A DNA stretch of 64,000 nucleotides from Odiellus spinosus (GCA_963920705.1 OY987239.1:8434504-8498503), one strand, 5' to 3'. Positions 11,566 to 23,734 are shown, counted from the stretch's first letter. The notes: generated by a model from the sequence alone, not told the origin. Made by a program: numbers and translations.

Positions 11566-12321
11566 AGTCCATCAGATATGGTATTAAAATACCAAGAAGG
11601 TATGGGATTGAAATAAACACATTGCTCCATAAAAATTATCTTTTGTTGAAGTCTATAACAAATATGGTAGAACTATCAATAGATTACCATGGATATAAAT
11701 GGTCAGGCAGCTTGCTGACAATCTATAAGTCTAGTCTTAGAGTTACCACTGTGTCCAAGGCATGGGTTGTAACACGGGAGAGATTTTAGAAGGACGACGA
11801 AGTCACATATACAATAGTACATGTGGTTTAGTGAGAGGTGATGATCATGATGTCTACCATCACGATGGTTCTCTCTTGTCAGGAGGTTCCAACTTGAAGT
11901 CCACAGTACTGTTCATGATGAACTATCTTGACAACTTGATGTTTAGCAGGCAACTGATAATCTTCTGCTGATTGCTAACCTTTCATACCAGTAGTAGGCG
12001 AGATAAAAATCTGGCTTAATGATAAAGAGAGGCCTACTGATTTTTATGCCTCTATAGAAGCTAGGTCTTTTTATTGAACCCATGGGGTTAAACAGATTAG
12101 AATCTGTTGCAATTACTCTGCGTTTCTTAACTATACCTCAGTGGAAATGTGCATTTTCATCAACGCATTATCGAATTACAAAATGTAAGCGATTGTAGAA
12201 AATGAAACACAAAATACTCTAAGCAACCAAATTGCACTTTTTACTGAAGAAATCTCAGTAATATTTAGTATTATATTCTTACTAGAGATTCTGAGAGATC
12301 ATATCTTTTTCTTTGGTTCAG

Positions 12322-12702
12322 ATTTGTTGCAAGCAGTAACGGTTAAAACTGAAGTTCTTGATTCGACGGAAGAGAACATTTTACCAAGTGATTTCATGGA
12401 ATTTGATGGTAACAACGATAGTGAGCCCGAAGTGACAACTGTTAAAGCTGGAAATATGAAACTACGTCCTCGTGGCGTACGCGTTTGCGTTAAAGAGGAA
12501 CCATTATCCGATGAAGATGATGAAGCTACCGACTCGTCGCAAGACCCGCATCCTAAGAATAAGAAGTCCGCACCTGTTCCTAGTGTTGCCAAAGAGACTC
12601 GCGTCACAAAAGAGACTAGTATTCAAGGAGATTCATCGAAATCTGTACCATCAGCCTCCGTAGCTTCAGGAAGTTCCACAGCAGCGACATCTGCTGGAAA
12701 TG
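12322..12702 (+). CDS. Phase-1 cassette exon of the coiled-coil gene, acidic Ser-rich
   Basis: An internal exon bounded by GGTTCAG and GTGAGC. Its first two bases complete a codon and it ends with one base, so it is a symmetric 1-1 exon that can be included or skipped without breaking the frame. It encodes about 126 residues: NLLQAVTVKTEVLDSTEENI, an LPSDFMEFDG motif, an acidic run (EEPLSDEDDEATDSS) and a Ser/Ala/Thr tail. VKTE and VKEEP resemble SUMO-acceptor sites (hydrophobic-K-x-E); that is inference. The exon at 24890 is a shorter paralogue. No folded domain is recognised. Confidence 0.75.
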
Positions 12703-14403
12703 GTGAGCTATTCCTTTTTTTATTCTAATCAAAGCGTGAGCTTATGAAGTAATAAGATAGACATATTTTATTCCAAGGGAAATTAAGTTACGCATGCACA
12801 CTAATCTCAACAGTGAGAGATATAGCACAAAAACTGAATATCTTAAGCGTCGATTAGCCTATAGGACTGTTAACTACTGTCCATGGCTCTCTGAGAAGGT
12901 ATAATAATGCGTATAGTTCTAAGATGGACATAATATTAACCTATAATTTGTATTTTATCCCATAATAGCTATATATATTTTTGGAAAGGTTGTTAATTTA
13001 CGCTTATAAAGTACAGAAAACAATCCCAAATCTGTTATTTATTCAAATCGATCGAACGCTGTTGGTTTTAAGGTAAACCTACTGAGCGAAGTGACATCTC
13101 TTCGGTTACTCACAACTTGATCATTTTGGATGTAAATATCCTATAATTTTAGCTTTTATATCTATAATACTTAATATCTTATAGATAAAGAGGAGTAACC
13201 AAACCTGTCGCCCTCTAACTTCAAACAGAGGTTATAAAGCCTTGAGTGTGGCTGCTATGCGGAAAGAATAGGTTGATGTGCTTGTCGTTTTTAGTTATTA
13301 CTTTAGCCTCTGCTTGCTGTTAGAGCTTTCGTATGAATGCCAGGTTTTGTATCTCCTCTCCAATAGTTAGCAGATCTCTGTCTGGAAAAAAATCTGTGCC
13401 CTAGTTACAAATTCCCAAGCGTATCTGCCGTAAGTCATGAAGTAGCATGATTTATGAGCACTTGATGAAAAATGATTGCATTATTCTAGAATAACTTCTA
13501 ACAGATTTTAAAGATTAAAAAAAATATCACACAAGATGTGCCACACTGAAAAAGTTGAAGAATGTTCTAGGACTCTGCGCGCGCACACACACATGGTAAT
13601 ATTAGTTACTACTTCTGTAATGTGGAGAACCGTTGGCTCATGTATGAAGGTCTCTTAATCTTTCTTATAATGTCAGGGTTCTTAACGAATGTCTAGGGAA
13701 TTTAATAATAGCCCAAAACTTGGTCAAGTTGAAAATAAAGATATCAGCTCTCTTAACTGAAAAATAGCGTCAAACAATGCGAACGAATGAAACCAGTTGA
13801 AATATCTTAGTTAATTTTGTTTGTGCTCGTCAATGGCCAAGGATGCTATGATCTAGGATTTTTAACAATTAACATCTATATCTTAATAGAAACAACTGAA
13901 TAATAATGCCTAGCGTTCATAAGCGTCCTCTAATGGCGAACAACTATCGAAGCCACATGTTTGGTTAGTTAATACCTATCTCTAAGTAGCTAGGTAACAA
14001 TGCTATCTGGGAGAGGTATTTCTGTCTTGTATGATATCAGCTTTGACATAAACTTGCACGCTGATGCTGATATTTCTCTCATCTGGAATAGAATTTTTCT
14101 ATATATTCCAAATATAGATCGGTTGTAAACCCTGAAATTAGATGACCTACTTGGCTAACCCCTGAACTTGTTTATAGTATTTGTCATTATGTTGAAAATA
14201 TCTTTCTGTGATCTCTCTGATTTTAAAACAATATATCATTTATGACCTTTGTCTTTAGTTTAAGTCTATGTATGGATTTAACCGCACATAAGAATAGGCA
14301 GCAGACAAAGCTCAAAATTGTTCTGGCCTAACCTAGTGGCCAAAATTAGAAAACTGGATTTTGAGGGTGGTATGTTTGCTGGATCAAATTTATTGTAAAA
14401 GGA
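12703..14403. other. Intron sequence of the coiled-coil gene, first part
   Basis: No exon with a credible acceptor, open frame and recognisable product was found. The sequence is AT-rich with a short CA-type run near 13580. Confidence 0.4.
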
Positions 14404-14712
14404 TCACAGATTAATCAACCTCACAGGGATAATTCACTCTGGTACGATTTTCTATACTAGTAGTTGAAGATGTTTGTTTCCAACGTGGATGCCAGGCATT
14501 TTATCCAGCCCCTCAATTTTATCCCCTTACCGATACAAATCCGGAAGTAATCCATGAGAGCATCGTCTGCTTTAGTTTTTTCCCCTTCAATATTTCACCC
14601 CGTGTATCGGTAGCTAGAAACCTCCGGTGACAATTTTTGTCACCAGGGTGCGATTCGAACAATCATTTTACCAGAGTGAATTATCCCTGTGAGGTTGATT
14701 AATCCATGATCA
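14404..14712. mobile_element. Inverted-repeat element, about 300 bp
   Basis: Left end GATTAATCAACCTCACAGGG and right end CCCTGTGAGGTTGATTAATC are exact inverted repeats. The pairing runs on inward for about 40 bases in total (ATAATTCACTCTGGTA against TACCAGAGTGAATTAT). GATCACA lies directly outside the left end and two to three bases outside the right end, a possible 7-bp target duplication with a blurred boundary. No coding capacity. Confidence 0.75.
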
Positions 14713-15737
14713 CAGTGTGCAATCAAAAGCTAGACTCTTTGATAATTCCTGGAATTTCACTTGAATTCTAGATAAGGATCATACTTATCTAGCTCTTTGA
14801 GTTTAAACATTATTTTTCAAACGGCCTCAGCTTACGGAATAACCAGCTACCATTTATTTACTGATAAAAAGTCTTAATCACTCTTTGGATGTGACAACCC
14901 CTTTCCTCTCTTGCTTGAAGCTGTCTGTCATAGAAGTTTGATCCAATAAGAGGGTAATAATGAAGGGGCTGACAACTAGAGCGCTGGACTGACTAGTTTA
15001 ACTTTCTTTTTGATCGTCTGTTGTCTATCCTTAGGCACTATAAATTCATGGTCTTTGGTAGACCTAACCTTTTCCAGGTAGAACTCCTGGGAGTCTAAAA
15101 CGTATGCTTATCTAATCTCGTGCTTTAAGTACGATCCTTTTATAATAACCTAACTTCGAGTCATCAGTCAAACGCACATTGAAAATTAAACAAAAAGTGT
15201 AGTTTCAAATAACATCGGCAATGTTGGGCAAAAAAACACAACCAATGACAAAGATACATCAATATCAGGGTAATTTTTTTAGGTAGCCATTGAAGTTTAA
15301 TATCCATTTAATGTTAATATACATTTATTGTTAATCTAACTTCTTATCACACTTGATCATCTTGAAATGGAAAAATTAACCGGAATAATAAATCCAAAGA
15401 ATATAGGGCTAACAATTTTGTGCGTGTGACTATTAGTTCGTACCATCTATGCAATTTATTTATCTGCAGTCGCAAAACTTTCGGAGGCCTTTTTAACTGT
15501 AGATATCTAAACAGACAATTCCATTGTTGGATTTAGTTTCATAGAGAAGCTTGGTGTAAAGTGTAAACATGAATGCTTAGTTACATTATGGAAAACAAAA
15601 ACTGCAAAAAATAAAATGCAATACGAAGAACCTGTTAAAAAGAAGATCTACGAAGAATCTTATGGAATTATTATAAAATAGGAGAATTCATTTCCAATTT
15701 CCATGTATAGGCGCCATAAAATAGTCATCTGTATATC
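14713..15737. other. Intron sequence without recognised features
   Basis: AT-rich, with no exon, repeat end or RNA gene seen. Confidence 0.4.
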
Positions 15738-15741
15738 TTAA

Positions 15742-16475
15742 AGGGTAAATGAAAACTGCTATATCACTTACGTATTTCTGAATCTACGTTATCGAAAACC
15801 TAAGAAAAATATCAATTCTTATTTTTAAGCATCTCCTAAATAAAGGTTTTAAAGATCGGACTTAGTTGTCTGCTACAAAAAAGCATGGAGCCCCGTGTTT
15901 GAATTTCCGAGGTGGGTATCGAACCAATAGGCGCTCTCGCGAAATCCCGCTTGCTCGTGTATAGTATAGTTTATATTACCGTAGCCTCCTAGAAGCGCGA
16001 GCGCCGCCGCCGAAGCGCGTGATATGGGACTTTAAATTGAATAAAGGCGCGTGAGTTTGATTTAGGTTTAGCATTTTTAAGAGTATATAATTTTTTGCTG
16101 TGCTTAAGTGGGCGTTTCGACTTAAATAAATTTATTTAGATGAATTAATGTTTTTTTAAATAAAGGAAAACACAATTTCGAGCAGTTATTTCGCTATCAA
16201 AGGTATTTAGCCTGATTATATATATGATTTATATGGTTTCTCTGGGGTCACGTTATTTAAACGGCCCCTATTGGTCGGATACCCACCTCGGAAATTCATA
16301 CACAGGGGCTCCATGCTTTTTTGTAGCAGACAACTGTGTCCGATCTTTAAAACCTTTTCTATCATATTTAGGAGATGCTTAAAAATAAGAGTTGATATTA
16401 TTCTTAGGTTTTCGATAACTTAGATTCAGAAAAACCTAAAATCAAGAAAGTGATATAGCAGTTTTCATTTACTCT
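15742..16475. mobile_element. TTAA-flanked element with about 200-bp inverted repeats
   Basis: The ends AGGGTAAATGAAAACTGC and GCAGTTTTCATTTACTCT are inverted, with TTAA on each side (15738-15741, 16476-16479). The arms stay similar for about 200 bases, including GGAGCCCC and GGTGGGTATC against their complements. The unpaired centre has a GC-rich core near 15990-16025 (GCGCGAGCGCCGCCGCCG). No transposase frame is present, so it is non-autonomous, of piggyBac- or Kolobok-like TTAA type. Confidence 0.85.
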
Positions 16476-16688
16476 TTAAACTAGGAATATAATACTCGTG
16501 CCTCTGGAACAGAAAATTGTATTCCACAACACGAGCTGCGCGATTCATCTACGGCTGACTCTGCCGAGCCAAAATCGACGGACATAGTAGGTAGCGCCAT
16601 CATATGATAGGCGTAAGAAGCTCAAAATATATAATCAAATATATAATTTGTAATAAAATTAGTCTGCTAAATAGTATTTCAAATTAAA

Positions 16689-16766
16689 ATGGGGAGATAT
16701 TGCTGTTTCGATAATTGTCGTAGCGATTTTAGCAGCCAGGAGAATTTAACTTTTCATCCAGTTTAA
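16689..16766 (+). pseudogene. Possible THAP-domain fragment (25 aa)
   Basis: ATG 16689 opens a 25-codon frame, MGRYCCFDNCRSDFSSQENL then TFHPV, ended by TAA at 16764-16766. The C-x4-C spacing and the following FHP resemble the first third of a THAP zinc-binding domain, which normally runs to about 90 residues. The rest is missing. An AG at 16674 would enter the frame in the phase used by the other alternative exons, which may be chance. Most likely a relic of a THAP gene or P-type transposase. Confidence 0.3.
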
Positions 16767-16924
16767 AAACATGGACGAAAATAGTAATATAGTTTCTCAA
16801 TTTCTCCGTTAGGTGGCAGTCTATAGCTATGTCACGCACATTTCAGTATGCCGTTCATGCAACACTTGCTTTCTTCTCCAGAGGTCCCCTTTCATACTCC
16901 TAGCTTTAAATACCCGCATGAACA

Positions 16925-17205
16925 TGTCTTTATATCTAAGCTTTATAAAGTTATTTTATCTTGAATACCTGTAAACACGCCTTCATATGTAATCTTGTCA
17001 TTTTATCTTGTATACTCGTGCAAATGCTCCTTTACATATAACCTTTATTAAGTCATTTTTATCTTGGACACTTGCAAAATCGCGCCTTTATATCTAATAT
17101 TTTGACATTTTATCTTGGATACCCGTGTGAACGCGCCTTTATATCTAATATTTTGTCATTTTTATCTTGGATACCCGTGTGAACGCGCCTTTATATCTAA
17201 TCAAT
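16925..17205. repeat. Tandem repeat, unit about 55-65 bp
   Basis: About five imperfect tandem copies of a unit containing TTTATATCTAATATTTTGTC and CTTGGATACCCGTGTGAACG. The last two copies are nearly identical and the earlier ones more diverged. Confidence 0.75.
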
Positions 17206-17614
17206 CTATAAGAAAATTTTAAATATCTTCGAAAATACAAGGTGGTTCAAATAAAGACTTCCCCAAGACATTAATAGTGTTCTTTAGGACCTCTTCAGAT
17301 GAGACTAACTTTTTTCAGTAAGGGGTAGTCTTTCAAATAAGATGGAATTATTGTTGTGGTGATGTCTTCCTTCAACTTAAAAACAGTGTTCGTTAAAATG
17401 TTGTTTTGAAAGTTCTAGTTGCTAGTGTAAAATCACATATATTTGAGCTACAAAATACCCCAATTATGAGCTATATTAACACCCCTTTTGGTTTAAGTCT
17501 ATATCTGGATAATTTTAAATCCTAATGAGTGCGTGCCCCAAATAAACTCGATTAATGTCGGATTTTAAATGGCCAATGGTGTAATTCGCATTTTATTTTT
17601 GCTATCTTACGCAG

Positions 17615-18051
17615 GAAATGCAACGCCTGCGGCTTACACCTGTCGAAAACGGACCCATAGCTGTATCAGGGTAGATAACTTCGGTCCGCATAGTAAAAAT
17701 AAGCCCTGCCAGTCTGAAGTGTGTGATTTTGTGTCCTCAGATTTGAACATTCTTGTGGCCCACCAAGTTAAAAAACACGGCGCTAAACCGTTTAAATGTT
17801 ACGCGTGCGATCACACAACTTCATACCATTGGGTTTTAATCCAACATGAGGAAAAACATTTGGAAGACCTACCTTGTAAATGCGATCATTGCGGAATTGG
17901 TTACGAAACCCAATACCGCTTATACAATCATATACGTAGGATGCATACGCGAGGGCACGAATGTCATGAATGCGGTTTTAAAACAGAGTATGCGCGTAAT
18001 TTAAAAGCTCATATGCGGAAACATCGCCGTTATCAATGCGATAGTGATTAG
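17615..18051 (+). CDS. Alternative terminal exon F, Cys/His leader plus four C2H2 fingers
   Basis: Terminal exon after the acceptor TATCTTACGCAG, entered in phase 1 so that the G left by exon 11006 or 12702 completes GGA. It ends at TAG 18049-18051 and gives about 145 residues. A leader of the form C-x3-RTHSCIRVDNFGPHSKNK is shared with exons G and H but is not a standard finger. An irregular finger follows (C-x4-CDFVSS...HQVKKH), then CYAC, CDHC and CHEC fingers. The pre-acceptor sequence (TAATTCGCATTTTATTTTTG) is conserved in G and H. The product is probably a DNA-binding isoform of the coiled-coil gene. Confidence 0.8.
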
Positions 18052-18470
18052 TTTATGATAAAATATGGTTCACGATACCTATGAACTATGACTACTCAAT
18101 AAGCTATTTTTAGTTTTTTCTTTTTAAGTAAGGTCCTAATTGTTACCTATTTTGCCCTTTGATATTTGTTTTAATTTCTCTTGCTCGTGGGTTATCTCTT
18201 AATTGAGGCTTTAAACCTCAATTATTATCCTTTTTAAATTTTTTCTTCCATCATTTTTGAATATTTAAACCAATTTTGGCGTCGTTTAAATGCTGTATCG
18301 TTCAGCATTGTTATTTTTCTCAATCCGCGAGTGATATCTAGCTAGGTTTTTATTTTTTAGTAGTTTTCTGCTTCTTGAACTAATTAATTTGCGTTACTAA
18401 AGCGCATTGAACTTGGATTCGTTATGACCGAAGATGTAATTCGCCTTTTATTTTTGCTTGTCTTACGCAG
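18052..18470. other. Spacer between exons F and G
   Basis: AT-rich presumed 3' UTR of exon F and acceptor region of exon G. The last 40 bases match the conserved pre-acceptor block. No exon seen. Confidence 0.5.
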
Positions 18471-18928
18471 GAAATGCGCCTTTGAAGACTTATTCCTGCT
18501 CAAAACGGACTCATAGCTGTATCAGGCTAGATAACTTTGGCCCGCATAATAAAAACCGGCCTTGCTTGCCCGAATTGTGCGATTTTGTGTCCTCCGATTT
18601 GAACGTGTTCATATCCCACCAAATTAAGAAACACGGGGCCAAACCCTTCAAATGTTACGCGTGTGATTTCATCACAGCTTATCACTCTGTTTTGATTCAA
18701 CACGAGGAGAAACATATGGACTTCATGCCTTACAAATGCGAGAAATGCAAAACCAGTTACAAAACTGAGCACAATTTAACGAGTCACATGCGTAGATTTC
18801 ATAGTCAAGTTTATAAGTGTGATGAATGCAATTATAAAACTGATTACGAGCGTTGCTATAAAGCTCATAAGCGTAATCACGACTTGAGGCGGCTTAGGCA
18901 AAGTGACAGCGATTCGAGTGATTATTGA
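18471..18928 (+). CDS. Alternative terminal exon G, Cys/His leader plus four C2H2 fingers
   Basis: Near twin of exon F. The acceptor is TGTCTTACGCAG, entry is phase 1 (GGA AAT), and the stop is TGA 18926-18928, about 152 residues. The leader RTHSCIRLDNFGPHNKNRPC is followed by C-x4-CDFVSSDLNVF...HQIKKH and fingers CYAC, CEKC and CDEC. The tail is Ser/Asp-rich (SDSDSSDY). The fourth finger has DYERCYKAHKRNH, an extra Cys in the helix. Differences from F are concentrated in the helices of the last two fingers, which suggests a different DNA target. Confidence 0.8.
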
Positions 18929-19594
18929 AATGCGTTGTGCGCGGCGTGTCTTCTAATTAAAGTGGTATGAATATTGATGGGAAAATGAAGCTTTAGAACG
19001 ACTTACTTCAATTAATTTTTAGATACTTATATAGGAAGACCTATATGACCGTATTTGTACGTTTTAAGATTGAGTGTGGTCTAATGTGTCCGATCTCTTC
19101 CAAATGAAGTCAGTAATGGTGGATTCTGTTTTGAAATGTTTTAATCAAATTCACAAATTGATAGAAGATTAAAACCATTAGAAGGTCACAGTAGTGTTCA
19201 AGTTTTTAAGCATGAGTGTAGAACTTTCTAAGCAAAGGGAGCCTGTCATATTCAAATGCTTCTGCTCTGGGAGATGACAAATTTTAAATTCAAAAATTGT
19301 GACATTGAATATTTTTGATGAATTCTACGCCTAATTTTTACAGCAATGAATTTATGAAGAGTTAATTAACTCTAAACTATCATATTTATGGTCATAATTT
19401 AAAAGAATTATCACTTGTAACAATCAATTGTGATGTAATTAAATTTTTTAGACAAAGGAATACATATTTTATTATTTTTACGGGGTTTAAAACAATTGAG
19501 TCTCTGTAACCGCAAATATCTAGCTCAATTTGTGGGTTTTCATAATGTGACCTTTGATGTAATTTGCATTTTTATTTTTACTATCTTTACGCAG
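18929..19594. other. Spacer between exons G and H
   Basis: No exon seen. AT-rich, ending in the pre-acceptor block of exon H (GATGTAATTTGCATTTTTAT). Confidence 0.5.
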
Positions 19595-20136
19595 GACTAT
19601 CTTATGCGACGTCCTCTGGTAAATTCGCCTGTCAAATGAGGACTCATTCCTGCGTGAAGGTCGATAACTTTGGTCGTCATAGTAAAAATAACCCTTGCAC
19701 ACGTCAACGGTGCGGTTACATGGCCCCGAGTTTAAACCTCCTGGTAGCGCACCAAGTTAGAAAACATACAGATAAACCTTTTAAATGTTTTGATTGCGAT
19801 CACGCGACCGATTATCACGCTGGTTTAGTTCTTCATGAATTGACTCACATTGAAGAACGCGAGTTTAAATGCGATAAATGTACGCGTGGTTTCATGACCA
19901 AGTACAATTTGACTATGCATATGCAAAAACACGGCGCTGATATGCCTCACAAATGTGATAAATGCGATTTAGGTTACGAAACACGGGCCGGCTTATATCT
20001 GCATACTCAACGATATCATAGGCTACTTTTCGAGTGCGACGAATGTGATTATAAATCTAGACGCAATCGCGCGTTAATTGCCCACAAAATAAGACACGAT
20101 CGGTTTCGGCAGTATCAAACTGAGGACACTGATTAA
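19595..20136 (+). CDS. Alternative terminal exon H, Cys/His leader plus five C2H2 fingers
   Basis: Third member of the F-G-H set. The acceptor is ATCTTTACGCAG, entry is phase 1 (GGA CTA), and the stop is TAA 20134-20136, about 180 residues. The leader RTHSCVKVDNFGRHSKNNPC is conserved. The irregular finger is C-x4-CGYMAPSLNLLVAHQVRKH. Fingers CFDC, CDKC, CDKC and CDEC follow, one more than in F and G. It is the most diverged of the three. Expected to supply a DNA-binding C-terminus to the coiled-coil gene. Confidence 0.8.
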
Positions 20137-21476
20137 AGTTGTGTTGATATTCGACGTGCCTTAGGAAAAAGATTGAAACTTTAACTTGCCATCTAAGTCT
20201 ATTTTAAAATGCACATAGTCCAAGTAATTAACTTTAATCCTAATTAAAATTAATTTTAGGGTTATCATTAAATACAATAACAAAAAGTAACAAAATGACA
20301 GGATTATTACCAGTCTTCGATAAAGTTATTTTTAATCGAGTTGGAATTAAAATATGTGTAAGAACTATATCAAAATTCACCGGTTTCACGGTAATTTACT
20401 CTTAGTTATCAAAGGCCTGAACTAGATTCGCTAAGCCTAAATTCGTTGAGAAGAAATTTTAAAACTGAAAATTCGCTAGAAAATTGAGCTGCTGATGCGA
20501 AAGAAATATCGTAAAAAAATGGATTATGAAACCATTTAACTCTAAAGCAAACGATATTTCTAATAAACAACTCATTTGGTTTAAAGAGGAACTTTCATTG
20601 GCTTCAGGCATCGAGTTCTTTTGATATAAATCTGAAATTTCTTCGAGGCTAAATTCACAGCTTTGTTAATTAACTGCTAATTGGTCATTTTGATAATGTT
20701 TATAGGTATATTTTAAAGTCTAAATCGATGAAAGATAACTTGCTTTCCAGAGTCAAGTATTGCGTTAATAAAGGTACTAATGTTCTGTAAATATGCTGAT
20801 TTTTAAGGCAAAATCAAATTTTAATCCTATAGTTGACTATTTCCCAATTGAAATGTCTAGGAAATTCACAATGACATTGTCGTTTAGAAAATTTTGCTGT
20901 ACATTTTTTAGGTTCGCAACTTCATTTTTTTATTTACTCCATTTTCTATTTATCGTGATTGTTTTACTATAAATTTGACATGAATTTTGATATTTTATTC
21001 AAGAATTGATTACTCGCATTGTGTACAGGTTTTGCGGTTAAAGGGGCCTTAGGGTTTTTATATTATATTTGAAAATAACTCTTGTAACATATTTTAACAG
21101 TCGTTAACTGGTGTTTTCTTAGTTATATTTACCATAAAAGTGCCTTTTGAATTGTTGTTATACATGCATCATTTTTGTACTTGATTAAATTGCGGAGAAA
21201 TAAAACTAGCAATAATTTGCTAAATTTCAAAAATTTAACCAGTTCCCAATCTTGGAGAAATACAACGAAAGTTTCTCATAATCTGCGTAGTACTGGTTTT
21301 GTTATTTGAGGTATAGAAAAGTTTGCAATGCCTACAATAGTCGGCATTGCAATAGTAATATGTAGGGATGGCTTTTTTTCCCCTCTTCAAGTTAAAGAAA
21401 AATGTTTTTTTAACAAAGTAAGTTAATCTAAACTATATATCAAACAAATAAATTGTCTTTTAGACTGAGATATCGC
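20137..21476. other. Intronic or 3' UTR sequence after exon H
   Basis: AT-rich, with no exon recognised. AATAAA occurs near 21199 and could serve exon H, but it is over 1 kb from the stop. Confidence 0.4.
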
Positions 21477-21480
21477 TTAA

Positions 21481-22292
21481 AGGAAGACTATTAGCTGAAA
21501 ATTTCACACCGAAATTAATTTTTACCCTGATCCCTTGTAATTAAATATAACCTCGTGAATTTTATCACAATTTTTAAAAAATTATTTCGGCGCGCATTCA
21601 TTTTTTAAAACTTCGTTAGGCTTAGCTATGGGACCGGATTTTTAAACTGTTGCCAAGAGGCCAATTAGAGCGCTTCTAAGAGTGTCTAAGAATAGTAAGC
21701 AACGGTTAAGCCAGGTTTAACATTGCCTATCACTACGCGCTAGCTATTACACCATTGCTTACTAGCCTAAACCATAGCGTCCTCGATCACGCGCTTCGGC
21801 GGCGCTCGCGCTAATTTTCAAATCACGTGAAAAATACAACTTCGAATTACGCGGGAGATTCAGCAAAGGCTTACTCAATTTCTCCGCCTTAAAATTACCC
21901 ACGTTTAAAAATAAAAAGAATGTCAACGAACTAACAGGTTACACATTATGAAATTGATCTCAAAATTAAGGGACACGGCTAGTCTTCGTAAAGATCAGGT
22001 AAAACATAATATTGATTGTCGCTAAAATGACTTAACCCTAATCTTCGATGAAACGCTCGACTAGACTACATAACAATTATGTAAAGGCTCGTGAGAGTGG
22101 CCGTGTTTTTCACGTCTGCTGATTGGCTTCTTGGCAACAGTGCGAAATTCAAACACATGTTTACGATATAAAACTTTAAAAAATCTTTTCTTATAGAATT
22201 TCTTCGCCAAAAATTATGAAAAAAATTAGGGGGGCATAGTTTTTCATGAGGAATCAGATAAAAAATACTTCATTTCAGCTAATAGTATCCCT
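21481..22292. mobile_element. TTAA-flanked inverted-repeat element, about 810 bp
   Basis: Left end AGGAAGACTATTAGCTGAAA and right end TTTCAGCTAATAGTATCCCT are inverted repeats with TTAA on both sides (21477-21480, 22293-22296). An inner pair (GCCAAGAGGCCAATTAGAG against GATTGGCTTCTTGGC) continues the symmetry. A GC-rich core at about 21785-21815 (TCACGCGCTTCGGCGGCGCT) matches, in the opposite orientation, the core of the element at 15742-16475. No transposase frame. Confidence 0.85.
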
Positions 22293-22296
22293 TTAA

Positions 22297-23176
22297 AGAG
22301 CAACTAATGTTATAGACTTGAAAATGCGTAAGATACTAAAATATTGCCACAGTTTGTTATATTCAGTTCAACGGGCTCCTTAAGCGTCCAGCTAAATGAT
22401 TGAGTCAAATAAGTTAAATCTTATTGGCCATGGTGATAAACTTGATAAATCAACTTTTTTTTGGTCGCGTGACAAAAATTTAAGAATGGTTTAATTTTAG
22501 GCTATTGATCGCGAATTCGCGACGCAGTTTGATTTTAATTGACATGGGGAGCCACTTGCTAGAGACACAACTATTTTCTACCATGGCCAACTTTCATCGG
22601 CTCCATGGTCGTCGCCTAGGAAGTACGCCAGCTTAGGTTCTGATCAAAGGTGGCAAATGTTTAGTCAGTTTTAGGTCACTTTTTTCACAAATTTTTAGTG
22701 CCTTAATGAGTATCAGCCGTGAAATAATTTACAGATATTTAGGTTGAAAAGAAACTAGTTTCGTAAACATGCAGTGTATTATTTTAGGAAATTTCTAAAT
22801 TTAAACCTTACTGAAGTGAAGTTTTATTTTATAAAGTAAGGGAGACCATATTATTTCTTGATAGAAGAGGTAGTGTTTGACCATAGTCTTTATTGATACA
22901 ATAAAGGACAAGTTGTTTAAAAGAACCAAAAACTGTTCTGTATAAGCCATTTCGACGATAACTCTCAGTACTGACGAAATATTTCAGAGATAGAGATATG
23001 CCCAAACTGAGCTCAAGTATTGATAAACAGTATGGATTTTTTTTATTCATTTGGTGCTATTAGGTTAGACCTTCACAATTAGCGCAAATCTGGAACAAGC
23101 AATCATAATGAAAAAATTTTAGTAGTAGACAAGGTGTTCTTTTCTGTTCTAATTGATATCCTTTGAATTTCTTTAG
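22297..23176. other. Intron sequence upstream of cassette exon 23177
   Basis: No exon or repeat ends found until the acceptor TTTCTTTAG at 23176. Confidence 0.4.
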
Positions 23177-23734
23177 ATTTCAACCAAGGCACTAAAATTT
23201 CTACGGGAGCAGTAACTACCAGTGAAGCGGAAAGTGACATTGAAGTCATCGTCTCCCCTCAAAACAACTATCCAAACGCGACATGTTTGACAAGTACATC
23301 GCATTCTACAACATCTTTCACCAAAGCTTTCACTAAAGAAATTAGAGATTCAGCCTTAACTAAATTGGAGAGTGACTTTGAGACCATCATTCCATCACAA
23401 TTAACTTTAACCAATCCTACCCCTAGTGAATATATCGTACCCTTCTTCGAAAGTATTATACCCTCTGATTTTCCAAAATTGGAAGATGGCATTAATATGT
23501 GTGGACAATTACGGGTTAATTCCTATTCAAGCGCGGCAAGTACCTCGCGAAATCCAGAATCTTCTGCCAAAGATACTATAATGAATACAGTTTTGCCAAA
23601 TTTGGAAAGTAGTGTCAGACTATCGCAAGGTAACTTTAACGCGAGAAACTCTTGTTCAACCGCATTTTGTGCTTCAAGTTCCTCTACATCTGCAGTGACT
23701 TTGGCTGAAGAAACACCCTCTTTCGGTACTAGTG
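23177..23734 (+). CDS. Phase-1 cassette exon, Ser/Thr-rich
   Basis: A symmetric 1-1 internal exon between TTTCTTTAG and GTAAGC, about 185 codons with no stop. The product is rich in Ser and Thr (TSTSHSTTSFTKAFTK, SAASTSRNPESSAK) and carries a repeated short motif of the type ESDFETIIPSQ and ESIIPSDFPKLE, related to LPSDFMEFD in exon 12322 and ILPNDCLEV in exon 24890. No folded domain is recognised. Its phase allows splicing from 11006 or 12702 and onward to 24890, 26478 or other terminal exons. It probably encodes a flexible linker in the transposase-type isoform. Confidence 0.65.

Noticed and set aside
14636-14680. B-box-like GTTCGAATC on the minus strand
   Set aside because: It lies in an inverted-repeat element, with no T-stem pairing and no A-box.
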